Assembly: GCA_019637335.1 (NCBI GenBank)
Contig: JAHBVV010000041.1
Coordinates: 1-43,011 of the forward strand
Source: Candidatus Hydrogenedentota bacterium
Lineage (GTDB): Bacteria; Hydrogenedentota; Hydrogenedentia; Hydrogenedentales; JAEUWI01
Direction of reading: 5' to 3'
DNA length: 43,011 bases
Position numbers and translations under genes: made by a program. Shown one piece after another: positions 1 to 8,599 of the stretch. Every line of letters starts with the position of its first letter. The stretch's first letter is position 1. The notes beneath the pieces were generated by a model, which searched no databases, was not told the origin of the DNA, and was given only the letters and a program-made list of their open reading frames with translations.

Positions 1-35
1 AAGCCCTTGGGGGCTTGTCCGTGGCACGCCTGGGG

Positions 36-77
36 CAGTTGACAGTTGACAGTTGACAGTTGACAGTTGACAGTTGG
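36..77. repeat. Heptanucleotide tandem repeat (CAGTTGA)n, copy A
   Basis: Five perfect CAGTTGA units in a row plus a partial sixth. The array follows a short inverted repeat (CAAGCCC...GGGCTTG type) at the very start of the window, and the same arrangement recurs near 604-704. It is non-coding. Each unit contains TTGACA, which resembles a -35 box, but no matching -10 box or gene follows, so I read it as a simple-sequence array. Confidence 0.9.
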
Positions 78-134
78 CTGCGCGGGCGCTGAAATGGGGT
101 GGGACATTCGGTATGGACGGCCTCATGGGGGGGA

Positions 135-330
135 AGCCGCTCGTGCGGGGTGGTTGTGGCGGCGGTCGGTTGGCGTTGCTCCTGGCACACGAATCCGCCT
201 GGGGCGGAATCGCGTGGCACGTGGATGGTGGGGATGCGTTGAACGGGGCGGGAGCAGACAGGAGATTCGCCCCTTGAAGCCGATGGCATGGCGCGCGAAC
301 TGACTCGACCCCGACCGGGACGTACCCCCG
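135..330. repeat. Long intergenic repeat, family 1, copy A
   Basis: This block of about 196 bp is nearly identical to 931-1125. Both begin AAGCCGCTCGTGCGGGG or AGCCGCTCGTGCGGGG, continue with a shared stretch around GGCACACGAATCCGCC, and end near CGTACCCCCGC. A diverged third copy lies at about 32062-32240. Reading frames across it are not conserved between copies, so it is treated as non-coding dispersed DNA. Confidence 0.85.
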
Positions 331-669
331 CGCTGGGGCGTGAGGCGTTGAGGCACGGGGAACTGTTGGACGCGGGGGTGTTTGTTGCAGCGTCTGGCGC
401 CTGTGCGCGGGTACGTCCCTTGGCGCCGCCAAGGGACGGGTGCGCGCTGGAAACCTCGAACCCGGCGCAGGGAGACCGGTGTCCCGCGCATGAGGCCGCC
501 GCCCTTCCTGAGCACCGCCGGTGCGCGCGCCTGACCCGGTTGGGGTCGCGGCGGGAGGTGTGTTTGTGGGGGGCGTGTCGGTCCCCGGGGAGGAGCGCAC
601 GGGCAAGCCCTTAGGGGCTTGACCGTGGCACCCCTGGGGGGAGGTTGGCACGGGCAAGCCCTGGGGGGG
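331..669. other. Non-coding spacer between repeat copies
   Basis: No credible gene is seen. The stretch holds an 18-bp inverted repeat at 604-621 (CAAGCCC, TTAG loop, GGGCTTG) and GTGGCAC-type words that also occur next to the first heptamer array. Open frames here are rich in Arg and Pro with no recognisable protein content. Confidence 0.6.
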
Positions 670-704
670 CAGTTGACAGTTGACAGTTGACAGTTGACAG
701 TTGT
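670..704. repeat. Heptanucleotide tandem repeat (CAGTTGA)n, copy B
   Basis: Four perfect CAGTTGA units plus a partial fifth, preceded at 604-621 by the same type of short inverted repeat that precedes copy A. The different unit number from copy A fits slippage in an array shared by descent. Confidence 0.9.
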
Positions 705-930
705 CATAGGGGTGGTGAAAGGGTGGGTACAGCCGTTCATGACGCGTTGGGCCACCCGTTAAGGATGAAAAGCCGGTTGCTTCGCATCCGGTACACAGCC
801 GGGACGGCTGGTGCCACGTTCCTTGCACGCTTCACCTTGATTCGTAAGAGTAACTCTTGAAGGAATGTGGCACGGGCGTCCCGCCTGTGTATTTTCGGAG
901 CAGGCAGGATGCCGGGCTTTCTGGGAGTTG

Positions 931-1125
931 AGCCGCTCGTGCGGGGTGGTTGTGGCGGCGGTCGGTTGGCGTTGCTCCTGGCACACGAATCCGCCTGGGG
1001 CGGAATCGCGTGGCACGGGGGCGGGGGCATGCGTTGAACGGGGCGGGAGCAGACAGGAGATTCGCCCCTTGAAGCCGATGGCATGGCGCGCGCAACGGCC
1101 CAACCCCGGTCGGGACGTACCCCCG
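931..1125. repeat. Long intergenic repeat, family 1, copy B
   Basis: Near-identical direct copy of 135-330 (about 195 bp). Similarity fades after CGTACCCCCGC. The part after 1125 (CTGGCGTTCGTGGGTGGGG) instead resembles the end of the third copy near 32235-32255, so copies B and C share more 3' flank than A and B do. Confidence 0.85.
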
Positions 1126-1217
1126 CTTGCTGGCGTTCGTGGGTGGGGCTGAGTGTTTGGCTGGACGGTGGGTATTGTGGGTTGATTGTGGCGTGTGTGC
1201 GGCGGTACGTCCCTTGA

Positions 1218-1474
1218 TTGGGCGCGACGGCGTATGATGGGTGCGACCCGAATTTGCCGGCGGTGACGGTGGACAGCTGCGCGGTGAATATGGCGGCCTG
1301 TGGGGAGTACGTGGTGACGTACAAAGTGACGGACAGCTCGAGTCACGCGGCGGTGGAGGTGACGCGACGGTGCTTGCGGCTGTCGGGGTTGATTGCGGGA
1401 AGAATTTGTACGACGGGGACCGCCCGGCGCCGATTACCGAAGGCGGGACGCCGATCACGGCGCTGTTTTCCTGA
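1218..1474 (+). pseudogene. Remnant of an Ig-like/HYR-type surface protein
   Basis: The frame from 1218 reads as the end of a bacterial immunoglobulin-like (HYR or DUF5011-like) domain: YDGCDPNLPAV, then GEYVVTYKVTDSSSH, then AAVEVTR. An in-frame stop (1215-1217) sits directly upstream, so there is no proper start. Near 1365 the plausible protein sequence moves to another frame (VDCGKNLYDGDRPAP...) and stops at about 1474. I read this as a truncated, frameshifted 3' end of a cell-surface gene next to repeat DNA. The GEYVVTYKVTD core is the reliable part; the frameshift is inferred from the change in plausible reading frame. Confidence 0.55.
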
Positions 1475-1478
1475 GGGG

Positions 1479-3530
1479 CTACTCGCTTGCGGGCGTGACG
1501 CGGGGCGTGCTGGCATGCAGCGCGTCGACGGTCAGTTCGCCGGCTTGCCAGGTCAGGACGCCGGTTCCCATGGACGCCAGGGACACGGCGCCCCGGGGCG
1601 TTTGAAGGGTGAGCGGCGCGGGGTCGCCGTGGTAGCCGGCGATGTAGAGGTCTTGTTCCGGCGCGGCGAAGAGCCAGGCGGGGGCCTTGCCGCAGGCCAG
1701 CACGGCGCCGGCCACCTCTACACGCCCGGTTTCGGTCTGGCGTGCGACAGGGGATTCCAGCATAGGCCAGCCGAGATCGGCGTCCGCATTCCAGCGCCGC
1801 TTGAGCGACCAGGCGATCAGATCGATTTCGATGCCGACGGTTTCGCCGTCCCGGGCGTATTCGACGGTCCAGCGGCGTTCGGTGTTGTCCTGGTAGGCGG
1901 TTACCGGCGGTTCGGCATCATCCCGGAGGGTTCCCGAGGCGACGGCGCGCGCGAAGGCGGCGCCATCGGGCCAGGCGGACCTGGGTGCGACCTCGGCGTA
2001 GAACCCGGCGCGCGGCTTGCCCTGGAAGAAGCGGCTTTCGCGGTCCATATCCCAGAAGACGGTTTCCGGGCCGAGGTAGTTGTAGATTTCCAGCGCGAGA
2101 TGGCCGTCTCGCCGCACGAGGCGCAGCGGCGCGCCGAAGCCGAGATCATCGCGCGAGAGCGGCATGATGGCGACGAGCGCGTCGCCACATTCGACCACGG
2201 CGACGGTTCCCGGGGCGAGATCGCGGGGGAACTCCGTGATTGGATCCTCGCCCGCCCAGGCGCGATCGTCCGGGCCGCGCCCGATGAAAGCAATGAGCAC
2301 CTTGGCGCTCTGGAAACGGTTGAGGCTGGCGGGGGCGAGGCTGCCGGGGTGTTCGAGCGTGCGCGGGGCATAGAGGCCGATGGCCCGCGCGCCCTGCTGT
2401 ACGCCGTAGAACTTGCCCTGTTCGCCATCGACGCCACGGCGGCGGCGGTCGGTTTCCGGGGCGTCTTCCGGGCTGTCAATGAGGTAGCGGGACTGGATGG
2501 TTACGGGCGGGGCGCCGTCCGCGCGCGTGGCGTGGACCAGGAAGACATCGGACTGGCGGCTGATCTCGCGGGTGGCGGTCCCCAGGGTGAACGCGGGATG
2601 GAGATAGGTCATGATCCCGATGTTCCGCTCGGGGTATACCGATTCCCAGACCGCGTAGGGGAGCGGGCGATGGGCGAGCATGTCCGCAAAAGCCTCCGGT
2701 GCGGCGTCCATCGCGACCCACTTTTCGAGATACTGCCGTTCCGGTACGATGTCTTCGATTCGTGTGTAGCGGTGGCCGCGACCATGCGGGCCCGCCCAGC
2801 GTCCGGTTTCCGGTTGCAGGTGCAGGGCGGCGGTCAGCGCAAGCCGGGTCCGCAAGGCCCGCGCGCGGACGGCGGCTTCCTCGTTTGTGGTATAGGTTGC
2901 GATGCGTGTCAGGGCTTCATGGGTGACGCGGGTGTAGGTGGGCGTGTTGTACTCGCAGAAGGTTCCCCGGGACAGGGTCTCGTGCTCCAGCTGTTTGAGG
3001 CGCGCATAGCCTCGGTTGGCGAAGTAGGCATCCTCCAGCAGCTCGCCGCCGAGTATGGTGTTCATCGCGCCCATGGCGGCGACGTTGGTATAGGTGATGT
3101 CCACGTTCATGCGGTCGATTTCTTCGAGGCCAAGGCGGATCGCTTTGCGGAGGCGGTCGCGCGTATCGGGTTTGAGGCGGTCTTCGTGCGCGATCATCAA
3201 GGGGATGAGGTGGCGCAGCGTGAACTCGACCGAATTCAGATCGCCGATGGCCCCTTCGCGGAAGGTCCATCGGAAATTTCCACGGTGCGCCGCGCCGTCT
3301 CGGGTCTCCTGCGCGGCGAGGATGGCGTCGATGAGTTGCTCCGCGATTTCGATGTTTTCCGGCGCGCCGTGGGCCACGAGTCCCTCGGCGAGGGCCGCCG
3401 CGCCCCGTGGGGAGGTGGGGCTGCCCATGTCGGTGGCGCTGGTGAGGTAATAGGGTTCCGGATTAAAGCCGGGGGGCAAGAGGGGGGCGGGATCGATCTG
3501 CGCGAGCACGAGGGCGATGAACAGAAGCAT
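1479..3530 (-). CDS. Secreted protein, probable alpha/alpha-toroid glycan-active enzyme
   Basis: The start is placed at the ATG of 3530, which gives 683 aa. It has a perfect GGAGG six bases upstream and opens with a hydrophobic signal peptide (MLLFIALVLAQ). The longer frame upstream of it runs through repeat DNA. Residues of about 50-350 are rich in helices with regular Leu/Ala spacing and contain EYNTPTYTRV, a type of motif I associate with toroid-fold polysaccharide lyase-like proteins. The C-terminal half is beta-rich (LEIYNYLGPETVFWD, WTVEYARDGETVGIEIDL), as expected for a following beta-sandwich. I do not recognise an exact family and cannot assign a substrate or catalytic residue. It lies tail-to-head with the DUF4038-type glycosidase on the same strand, separated by repeat DNA. 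Polysaccharide breakdown outside the cytoplasm is inference. Confidence 0.8.
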   Translation of the reverse strand: MLLFIALVLAQIDPAPLLPPGFNPEPYYLTSATDMGSPTSPRGAAALAEGLVAHGAPENIEIAEQLIDAILAAQETRDGAAHRGNFRWTFREGAIGDLNSVEFTLRHLIPLMIAHEDRLKPDTRDRLRKAIRLGLEEIDRMNVDITYTNVAAMGAMNTILGGELLEDAYFANRGYARLKQLEHETLSRGTFCEYNTPTYTRVTHEALTRIATYTTNEEAAVRARALRTRLALTAALHLQPETGRWAGPHGRGHRYTRIEDIVPERQYLEKWVAMDAAPEAFADMLAHRPLPYAVWESVYPERNIGIMTYLHPAFTLGTATREISRQSDVFLVHATRADGAPPVTIQSRYLIDSPEDAPETDRRRRGVDGEQGKFYGVQQGARAIGLYAPRTLEHPGSLAPASLNRFQSAKVLIAFIGRGPDDRAWAGEDPITEFPRDLAPGTVAVVECGDALVAIMPLSRDDLGFGAPLRLVRRDGHLALEIYNYLGPETVFWDMDRESRFFQGKPRAGFYAEVAPRSAWPDGAAFARAVASGTLRDDAEPPVTAYQDNTERRWTVEYARDGETVGIEIDLIAWSLKRRWNADADLGWPMLESPVARQTETGRVEVAGAVLACGKAPAWLFAAPEQDLYIAGYHGDPAPLTLQTPRGAVSLASMGTGVLTWQAGELTVDALHASTPRVTPASE

Positions 3531-3592
3531 TGCGAACCTCCGGCGTGTTGTGTGCGGGTAGTATACATTGCACGGGTCGCCGGGGATCGAAG

Positions 3593-3905
3593 TCCGGATC
3601 ACCACGAAGGGAGCAGAGCAGCCTTCGGCCGCAACTGAAGAAATGGTCACCACGGAGGGCACGAAGGGCGCGAAGAGAAACGGAGACGGATTCTAACCGC
3701 AGAGAACGCAGAGAGCGCATAGGGTGATTTTTGTGGGCGGATGGATTGGGTTGTTGAAAGGGACGCTTTCTTGACCGCGAATGGACGCGAGTGGACACGA
3801 ATGCATTGGGAGCAGCCACTGGCCGCGATCGGGATTTGTGACCACGGATTACACTGATGACACGGATAGAAAATGATTCCGGTCGTTGGGGTGTGCTGGC
3901 GCTTG
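3593..3905. repeat. Long intergenic repeat, family 2, copy 1
   Basis: This fills most of the 443-bp gap between the two glycan-active genes. Recognisable words are GATCACCACGAAGG, AACCGCAGAGAACGCAGAG, GAGCGCATAGGGTGATTT, GATGGATTGGGT, CACGAATGCATTGGGAGCAG and CACTGATGACACGGATAG. The same words in the same order occur at about 17865-18130 and 42290-42580. Copy 1 is the most diverged. No gene is supported in it. Confidence 0.85.
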
Positions 3906-3973
3906 CGTGTGATTTCCGAGGTTAATTGTATGGTTTTTTTGGAGGGGTTGATTGGGCGGGGTGGCTTTGTGGG

Positions 3974-5464
3974 CTATCCGGCATCCTGGCTTTTTTCGAC
4001 GAGCAGCGCCCAGTCTTCGCCGGAGGGGCGGTCGAAGTGGGCTGTCTCGCCGCCGTTGCGGGTTGTGGTTTCGGCCCAGGCTCCGGTGCGGGGATTGTAG
4101 AAGCGCGCGGTGAAGGAGCCGGTTGCCGCGCGGAGGTCGAGGGTGATTGGGGCATCGCCGGGCACGGCGTACACGGCGTAGGCGCGTCCCGGATCCGCCA
4201 GGCAGAAGCTTCCTTCGCCGACGCGATCGTTGTGCGGGCGCATGCGGTCGAGGTCCGGGAGGTGGCCGTTGAAAAAACGGCTGGCGTGGCCAAGACAGGC
4301 GCGGCGTACGGGGCCGGTGTCGCCGCCGGGGACGTTGGGGTCGTAGCCCATGATGCCGGTGTGGATGGTTTCCTGGCGTTCGTCGTTGTGGAAGATGAAG
4401 TTGGCGCCGCCCATCAAGGCGGACCACAGGCTGATGCGAACGGCCTCGCCCTGGTATGGCTCGCCTTCCAGAATCATGAAGGGGCGTACGGGCTCGCGGT
4501 AGAAACGCTGAACGACCTCGGGATTGCGCCCCACCGTGTCGTTCCGGTGGGTGACGGGGTCGAAGACGAAATCCACGGATTCGCGCCTGCGTTCCGTGTC
4601 GGTCCAGCGTACGCCACGCCGTTGGAAGAATTCGCGGAAGTGATCGCCGCCGTTGCCCTCGCTGTAGGAGTGTTCGTCCATGAAGACGAAGAAAACATTG
4701 CCGAAGGGCGCGGCTTCGGCGATGAGCTTTGCGGCGAAGCGTTCCCAGTGCCACTGGTTTTGTTTGGCGGGGGGCCAGGCGTCCGACCAGGCCTCCTCGA
4801 GGACTTCGACGCCGGGGGAGGCGATGGTTTGGACCTGGGTGACGTGGGGCTTCGGGGTGTCCGACACCGGACCACCGTTGATGACGTTAAAGGGGTGGTA
4901 GGCCCAGTCCGCAGGGTGCTTGGGCCAGCCCCAGAAGACGGTGACGCCGAGGAGGAGGCCCTTTTCGTGGGCGCGGGCGCAGAGCGCGCGAAAACGGGGC
5001 CAGTAGCGATCGGGCGTGTCGCCGTCGTCCCACTGGTGGAGATCCCACTGGTAGCCGCCGTCGTGCGCGCGCGGTCCCGAAGTGCGGCGCGCCCAGGGGG
5101 TCAGGCCGGGGTAGAGGTAGCCGTAACGGTTTTCGAGGTCGGAGCCATCCAGCTGCTGGCGCGGGGCCACGAAGGACCAGACGTGCACCGTGTTCAGGCC
5201 CGCATCCGCGCAATCGTCGATCCAGCGCGCGAAGTCGAGGTTGGCGTTTTGCAGGACGCACTGCGTGCCGCTGTCGCCGACGAGGAGGAGGGGGCGGTCG
5301 CGGTAGGACACGTAGTGGCCGCCGGGGCTTGTGGCGATGGCGGTTTGCGCGACGCCCGGCGCCGCTGACAAGGCAGCGGCGGCCAGTACGGCAGTGCGGC
5401 ACATGACAGCCCAATGTTTCCGAGCCAAACCGCTACCGAAGCGCGGAGTCCACATCATCTTCAT
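3974..5464 (-). CDS. Secreted DUF4038-type TIM-barrel glycosidase with C-terminal collagen-binding-like domain
   Basis: The chosen start (ATG at 5464, 496 aa) has AAAGG about eight bases upstream and gives a basic N-region followed by a hydrophobic signal stretch (VLAAAALSAAPGVA). After cleavage the protein opens with HYVSYRDRPLLLVGDSG, typical of DUF4038/apiosidase-like (beta/alpha)8 proteins. FVFMDEH and PFMILEGEPYQGE carry the acidic residues expected at strand ends 4 and 7. The last 80 residues (FYNPRTGAW, then DWALLVEK) resemble the small beta domain often called putative collagen-binding domain of a collagenase. It probably removes sugars from plant or algal polysaccharides in the periplasm or outside. 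Substrate is unknown. A later start at 5404 (MCRTAV) is possible but has a poorer ribosome site. Confidence 0.85.
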   Translation of the reverse strand: MKMMWTPRFGSGLARKHWAVMCRTAVLAAAALSAAPGVAQTAIATSPGGHYVSYRDRPLLLVGDSGTQCVLQNANLDFARWIDDCADAGLNTVHVWSFVAPRQQLDGSDLENRYGYLYPGLTPWARRTSGPRAHDGGYQWDLHQWDDGDTPDRYWPRFRALCARAHEKGLLLGVTVFWGWPKHPADWAYHPFNVINGGPVSDTPKPHVTQVQTIASPGVEVLEEAWSDAWPPAKQNQWHWERFAAKLIAEAAPFGNVFFVFMDEHSYSEGNGGDHFREFFQRRGVRWTDTERRRESVDFVFDPVTHRNDTVGRNPEVVQRFYREPVRPFMILEGEPYQGEAVRISLWSALMGGANFIFHNDERQETIHTGIMGYDPNVPGGDTGPVRRACLGHASRFFNGHLPDLDRMRPHNDRVGEGSFCLADPGRAYAVYAVPGDAPITLDLRAATGSFTARFYNPRTGAWAETTTRNGGETAHFDRPSGEDWALLVEKSQDAG

Positions 5465-5499
5465 CCCACCGACCTTTCGCGTTGATTCCTGCAATGCAG

Positions 5500-5514
5500 G
5501 GCAGGCAGCCTGCC
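5500..5514. repeat. Short perfect inverted repeat
   Basis: GGCAGG CAG CCTGCC, a six-bp stem with a three-base loop, in the 335-bp gap upstream of the membrane-protein gene. There is no T-tract, so it is not an obvious terminator. It could be an operator or a chance palindrome in GC-rich DNA. Confidence 0.4.
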
Positions 5515-5693
5515 GTACTGGCAGCCGTTGTCCATTGGACCGGATGCCGCGACGCCAGGTCAACTTGCGACCTGGGATCGTGCAATCCTCTGGGCGGGGA
5601 CGGGGAACCTCGGGATTGGGCATGCCGCCGAATTCCGGACCTGTGCATCCCATTCCTGGGCCATCCGTGTTGGGCGCGGTCGAAAAAAAGTGA

Positions 5694-5722
5694 TTGACAA
5701 ACGGTTGCGCGCGCCGTTTAAT
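5694..5722 (+). promoter_or_regulatory. Sigma70-type promoter for the membrane protein at 5800
   Basis: TTGACA (perfect -35) at 5694-5699, a spacer of exactly 17 bases, then TTTAAT (5 of 6 matches to TATAAT) at 5717-5722. Transcription would start near 5729, leaving a leader of about 70 bases before the ATG. It is one of only two near-consensus promoters I could see in the window. Confidence 0.75.
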
Positions 5723-5799
5723 GAATCTGGTGGAACCGCAATTCCGAATGGCGTACACGGGCGCGGGTTCCCTGGGTAGCGGAGCTGGAAAGGCGGTTG

Positions 5800-6936
5800 A
5801 TGATGCCAGACGTTTCTTCCACATCGCCCATCGGGGTGGCGTTCCGGGTGCTCAACGGCATGGTATTGGGTTTTGGGGCGGGCGCCGCCGCGTTTGGTCT
5901 AGCCAGTGCTGCAATCATGTCGGCGAAGAAGCTCCCGGACCACAACACCGTGGGCTTGATTGTGATTGTCCCGATACTCGTCGGGGCCGGTGCGCTGCTC
6001 GCCGCCGCTGTGGGTGGGTACGCCGCGTACCGGTTGCGGGAGTCTGCGGGCGCCTCGCTCGCGATTGGGATCGGGGCTTTTGCCGTTGTCGCGCTCCTTG
6101 TGGCGGGCGTTGTCCACTCATTGGCCTCGGAGCAGAAGCGCGCCGCCGGCAAACAAGCGGGAATCGCCGAGGTGAAGGCGCGCTGGGCCGCCACCTTCGG
6201 CGCCGGGTACCCGAGGATGTCGGAATCCCTGCCCAGGCTGTTGGGCCCCTTGCATTATCCGGCGGGGCGCCTTGCGGGGTGGGACGATCTGGAGATCTCC
6301 GACGCGGCCTTTGCTCCGGGTTGGCTTATCGCCCTGGAGACCGGGGCCCCGCTTTCCGATGTCGTAGCGTACTATATGACCGTGCTTCCCGGCGGTCTCG
6401 ATTTCATTCCCGGCACATTAAACTGGCCCTGGCACTTCCGCGGCGGCCCGCAAGAATCCGCCGACGGGCGGGAGACGTCGGTGCGGATCGAATGGGCCGG
6501 GACGCTCACGCGCGTAACGCTCCGGACGGCGAAGGTGATGTACCGGGCGCGGCCGGACACCGAGCCGGCCGAGCTTCCGGAGCCCTGGCCCGAACCGCGC
6601 GAGGCCTGGATTGAGGGCGTCGCGTCACTACAGGCGCCGGACCGGGAAGCCTATTCGCGCCTGTTGGAACCCGTATTGTATCCCGGCGGCCGCATGCTCA
6701 GCGCGGCCTATCCCATAGACGTGTATCGCCAGGCGGGCCCCAATTGTGTCTATACAACGCAAGACACGCGCGCCCAGGTCGTGTCGTTTCTGGAATCGCG
6801 GTTCGCGGCGCCGGCCAGGGAGGATGGCAGAGACTACTTCACCGGCTTTCTCGATGGGCGCCACGTCAAGATATCCGTGTATCCGGCGGATGGCCCCGTG
6901 CCGTTGGGCGGTGTGATCATTCATTATTCGCTGTAG
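5800..6936 (+). CDS. Membrane protein of unknown function
   Basis: A 378-residue protein starting at one of two adjacent ATG codons (5800 or 5803), with GGAAAGGCGG just upstream. Three hydrophobic segments fill roughly residues 15-115 (MVLGFGAGAAAFGLASAAIM, VGLIVIVPILVGAGALLAA, SLAIGIGAFAVVALLVAGVV). A soluble domain of about 260 residues follows. That domain seems to hold two related halves: PRLLGPLHYPAGRL near residue 150 and SRLLEPVLYPGGRM near residue 290, each followed by a stretch about proximity to a conserved aromatic and Asp (WDDLEISD, YPIDVYRQ). I do not recognise the family. The soluble part could be cytoplasmic or periplasmic. Its last 20 bases overlap the end of the convergent beta-helix gene. 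Confidence 0.8.
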   Translation: MMPDVSSTSPIGVAFRVLNGMVLGFGAGAAAFGLASAAIMSAKKLPDHNTVGLIVIVPILVGAGALLAAAVGGYAAYRLRESAGASLAIGIGAFAVVALLVAGVVHSLASEQKRAAGKQAGIAEVKARWAATFGAGYPRMSESLPRLLGPLHYPAGRLAGWDDLEISDAAFAPGWLIALETGAPLSDVVAYYMTVLPGGLDFIPGTLNWPWHFRGGPQESADGRETSVRIEWAGTLTRVTLRTAKVMYRARPDTEPAELPEPWPEPREAWIEGVASLQAPDREAYSRLLEPVLYPGGRMLSAAYPIDVYRQAGPNCVYTTQDTRAQVVSFLESRFAAPAREDGRDYFTGFLDGRHVKISVYPADGPVPLGGVIIHYSL

Positions 6937-8146
6937 CCAGCCCGAAATTGCCGACGATGGTCACGTTGACCCCCGCATCGATCGCGAGCGTACGCACGGG
7001 GCCCGTGAATCGGTTTCCGGCGATCACGATGCCATCGCCGGCGCCGGCATTGATCTGGATCACGCTGTTGCAATGCGGCGTCGATTGAAAAAGGTTGCCC
7101 TGGATCAGGATGTCCGCGGGCACGGTGTCGTAGCGCGGCTCTTCGTTGATCCGGATCTCCGAATCCTTGTTTGCGTCGTCTTTCTGGCCGTTCTCGCGGA
7201 AGATGTTGTTGGCGACGACGAGCCGGGCGACATCCGGGGCCCAGAGCCCCTCGCGGCCGCTGTGCTCCACGATGTTGTTCGAGAGGATGCAGTCGAGGCT
7301 GTCCCGCTCGATGGTGCAGCCGCGCGAGCCGTTGTTTCGCATGATATTGCCCGTGGCGACGACTTTCTGGCAGCGTTCGAGGAAGAAGCCGCCCATGGTA
7401 CTGTTGAGGATCTGGTTGTCGGTGATCTGGCCGTTTTTGCAGTCCTTGAAGTGGGTGCCATCGGAGCGGGAGCCATCGAGGTAGCAGCCGCGCACCACAA
7501 AATCCTCGACGTAGTAGAGGCAGACGCTACCCTGGTCTTCGCGGACGCTGCCCTCGGCGGGGCCGCGTTTCTCGCTGAGGTAGTCGTAGTATATGTTGCA
7601 GCAGTTGCGCGCGTAGACGTCCACGATCCAGACGTGTCGGATGGGATTCTCCGGGCCCGCGCCAAAGACGCCCACGCCCACGCTGGACAGGTCGAGGAAG
7701 CGCGTGGACTCCACGCGGATGTGGCTGCCGCCGCCGGTGGCGCGGATGCCCGCAATGTTCACGGATTCCGGCCACGCATCGCGGTGGCCCTGGATGGACC
7801 CGCCGCGAATCGTCACGTTCGATGCGTCTTCCAACAGGAAGGCCTGGCCGTCCTCCGCGAGGGAGGGGGACAATAGGAAGGTCGCGCCGTCCAGCACGAG
7901 GGTCCGGTTCGACGGCACACGCAGGCCGCGGGCGTCGTCGAGCAGAAACGTGGCTGGCGGGAAGACGAGCGTGGCTCCGTCCGGGCTGGCGTCGAGGGCC
8001 TGTTGCAGGGCGCTCTGGTGGCTTGTGGCGCCGTCCAGGACCGCGTCCGGCGGGAGGTGGGGTGCTAGCCAGGCGGGTGTTGTGCCGGCGGCCATCACGC
8101 TCGCGTTCCGTAGCAAGCCGAGACAAAGGACGAAAAGGGGTTTCAT
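6917..8146 (-). CDS. Secreted right-handed parallel beta-helix protein
   Basis: 409 residues starting with MKPLFVLCLGLL and a signal peptide ending near AAG at about residue 20. Residues 60-400 consist of short repeats with regularly spaced Asn and hydrophobic residues (NVTIRGGSIQGH, GQITDNQILNSTMGG, VVATGNIMRNNGS, LSNNIVEHSGREG, LVVANNIFRENG, ILIQGNLFQSTP). These are the rungs of a pectate-lyase-like beta-helix (Beta_helix, PF13229). The fold is clear; the activity is not. Candidates are a polysaccharide lyase, an epimerase or an adhesive structural protein. The 3' end overlaps the convergent gene by 20 bp. Confidence 0.9.
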   Translation of the reverse strand: MKPLFVLCLGLLRNASVMAAGTTPAWLAPHLPPDAVLDGATSHQSALQQALDASPDGATLVFPPATFLLDDARGLRVPSNRTLVLDGATFLLSPSLAEDGQAFLLEDASNVTIRGGSIQGHRDAWPESVNIAGIRATGGGSHIRVESTRFLDLSSVGVGVFGAGPENPIRHVWIVDVYARNCCNIYYDYLSEKRGPAEGSVREDQGSVCLYYVEDFVVRGCYLDGSRSDGTHFKDCKNGQITDNQILNSTMGGFFLERCQKVVATGNIMRNNGSRGCTIERDSLDCILSNNIVEHSGREGLWAPDVARLVVANNIFRENGQKDDANKDSEIRINEEPRYDTVPADILIQGNLFQSTPHCNSVIQINAGAGDGIVIAGNRFTGPVRTLAIDAGVNVTIVGNFGLATANNE

Positions 8147-8325
8147 GACATTGCTCCCAACCGTGCCGGGCCAGGTTGTTCCAGTCTCCTGGCTCCATTG
8201 CCGGATCGTAGCATGCCCGGCGGCGAAGGAGAAAGGGCGGCGGAAGCGCGGATATTCGGGCCGGAAGGCGCGCCTGACAACGTCGGAAAGTCATTCCTTC
8301 CGGGACGCTGGAGGGCGTACCGTGA

Positions 8326-8559
8326 TTAACTGACCGTCCGCTTTGTGACGTAACCGACAACCTCCACGCGAATCGGTACGCCATCCAACTCAGTCGGAAC
8401 CCCAAGATCGTCTCCGGGGGGTTCCGTAAGGTTCACCTTTACGGCATAACCCTTCCCCACGCGCGTGATGCCCACGCCCGCCAACTGCGGCATGGCGCGC
8501 AGAAGTTCGTGCACCCGGGGCTTCGCCGCCCGGGCCTGACTGAGGGTAGTGCTGTTCAT
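8326..8559 (-). CDS. Small protein resembling the N-terminal domain of the neighbouring protease
   Basis: 77 residues if started at the ATG of 8559; an ATG at 8577 would add six residues, and neither has a strong ribosome site. The C-terminal 50 residues line up with residues 42-93 of the upstream trypsin-like protease: GVGITRVGKGYAVKVNL against LGVAPKTGGGYALAVRL, and VEVVGYVTKR against VDLRYIGLVSKR. It has no signal peptide and no catalytic residues. It begins about 40 bases after the protease stop on the same strand, so the two are probably co-transcribed. By analogy with free-standing propeptide-like protease inhibitors it may bind or chaperone the protease. That role is inference. Confidence 0.75.
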   Translation of the reverse strand: MNSTTLSQARAAKPRVHELLRAMPQLAGVGITRVGKGYAVKVNLTEPPGDDLGVPTELDGVPIRVEVVGYVTKRTVS

Positions 8560-8599
8560 GACTCTATTGTACGCCATCCGGCCCGGTTTGCACAGAAAA

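Noticed and set aside
36-77. CRISPR-like or promoter array from the TTGACAG heptamers
   Set aside because: The units are contiguous with no spacers, so it is not CRISPR. No -10 boxes accompany the TTGACA words.
1218-3638. Very long plus-strand open frame (about 800 codons) opposite the toroid protein gene
   Set aside because: It is the antisense shadow of the minus-strand gene at 1479-3530, which has a signal peptide, a perfect ribosome site and coherent protein sequence. Only the first 60 or so codons carry real (Ig-like) content.
3926-5368. 480-codon plus-strand frame opposite the DUF4038 glycosidase
   Set aside because: Antisense shadow caused by high GC; its translation is Val/Ala/Gly-rich with no motif, while the minus strand encodes a recognisable enzyme.
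6917-6936. 20-bp convergent overlap between the membrane protein and beta-helix genes as a possible assembly error
   Set aside because: Both proteins end naturally and their sequences are coherent to the last residues; short convergent overlaps are ordinary in compact genomes.
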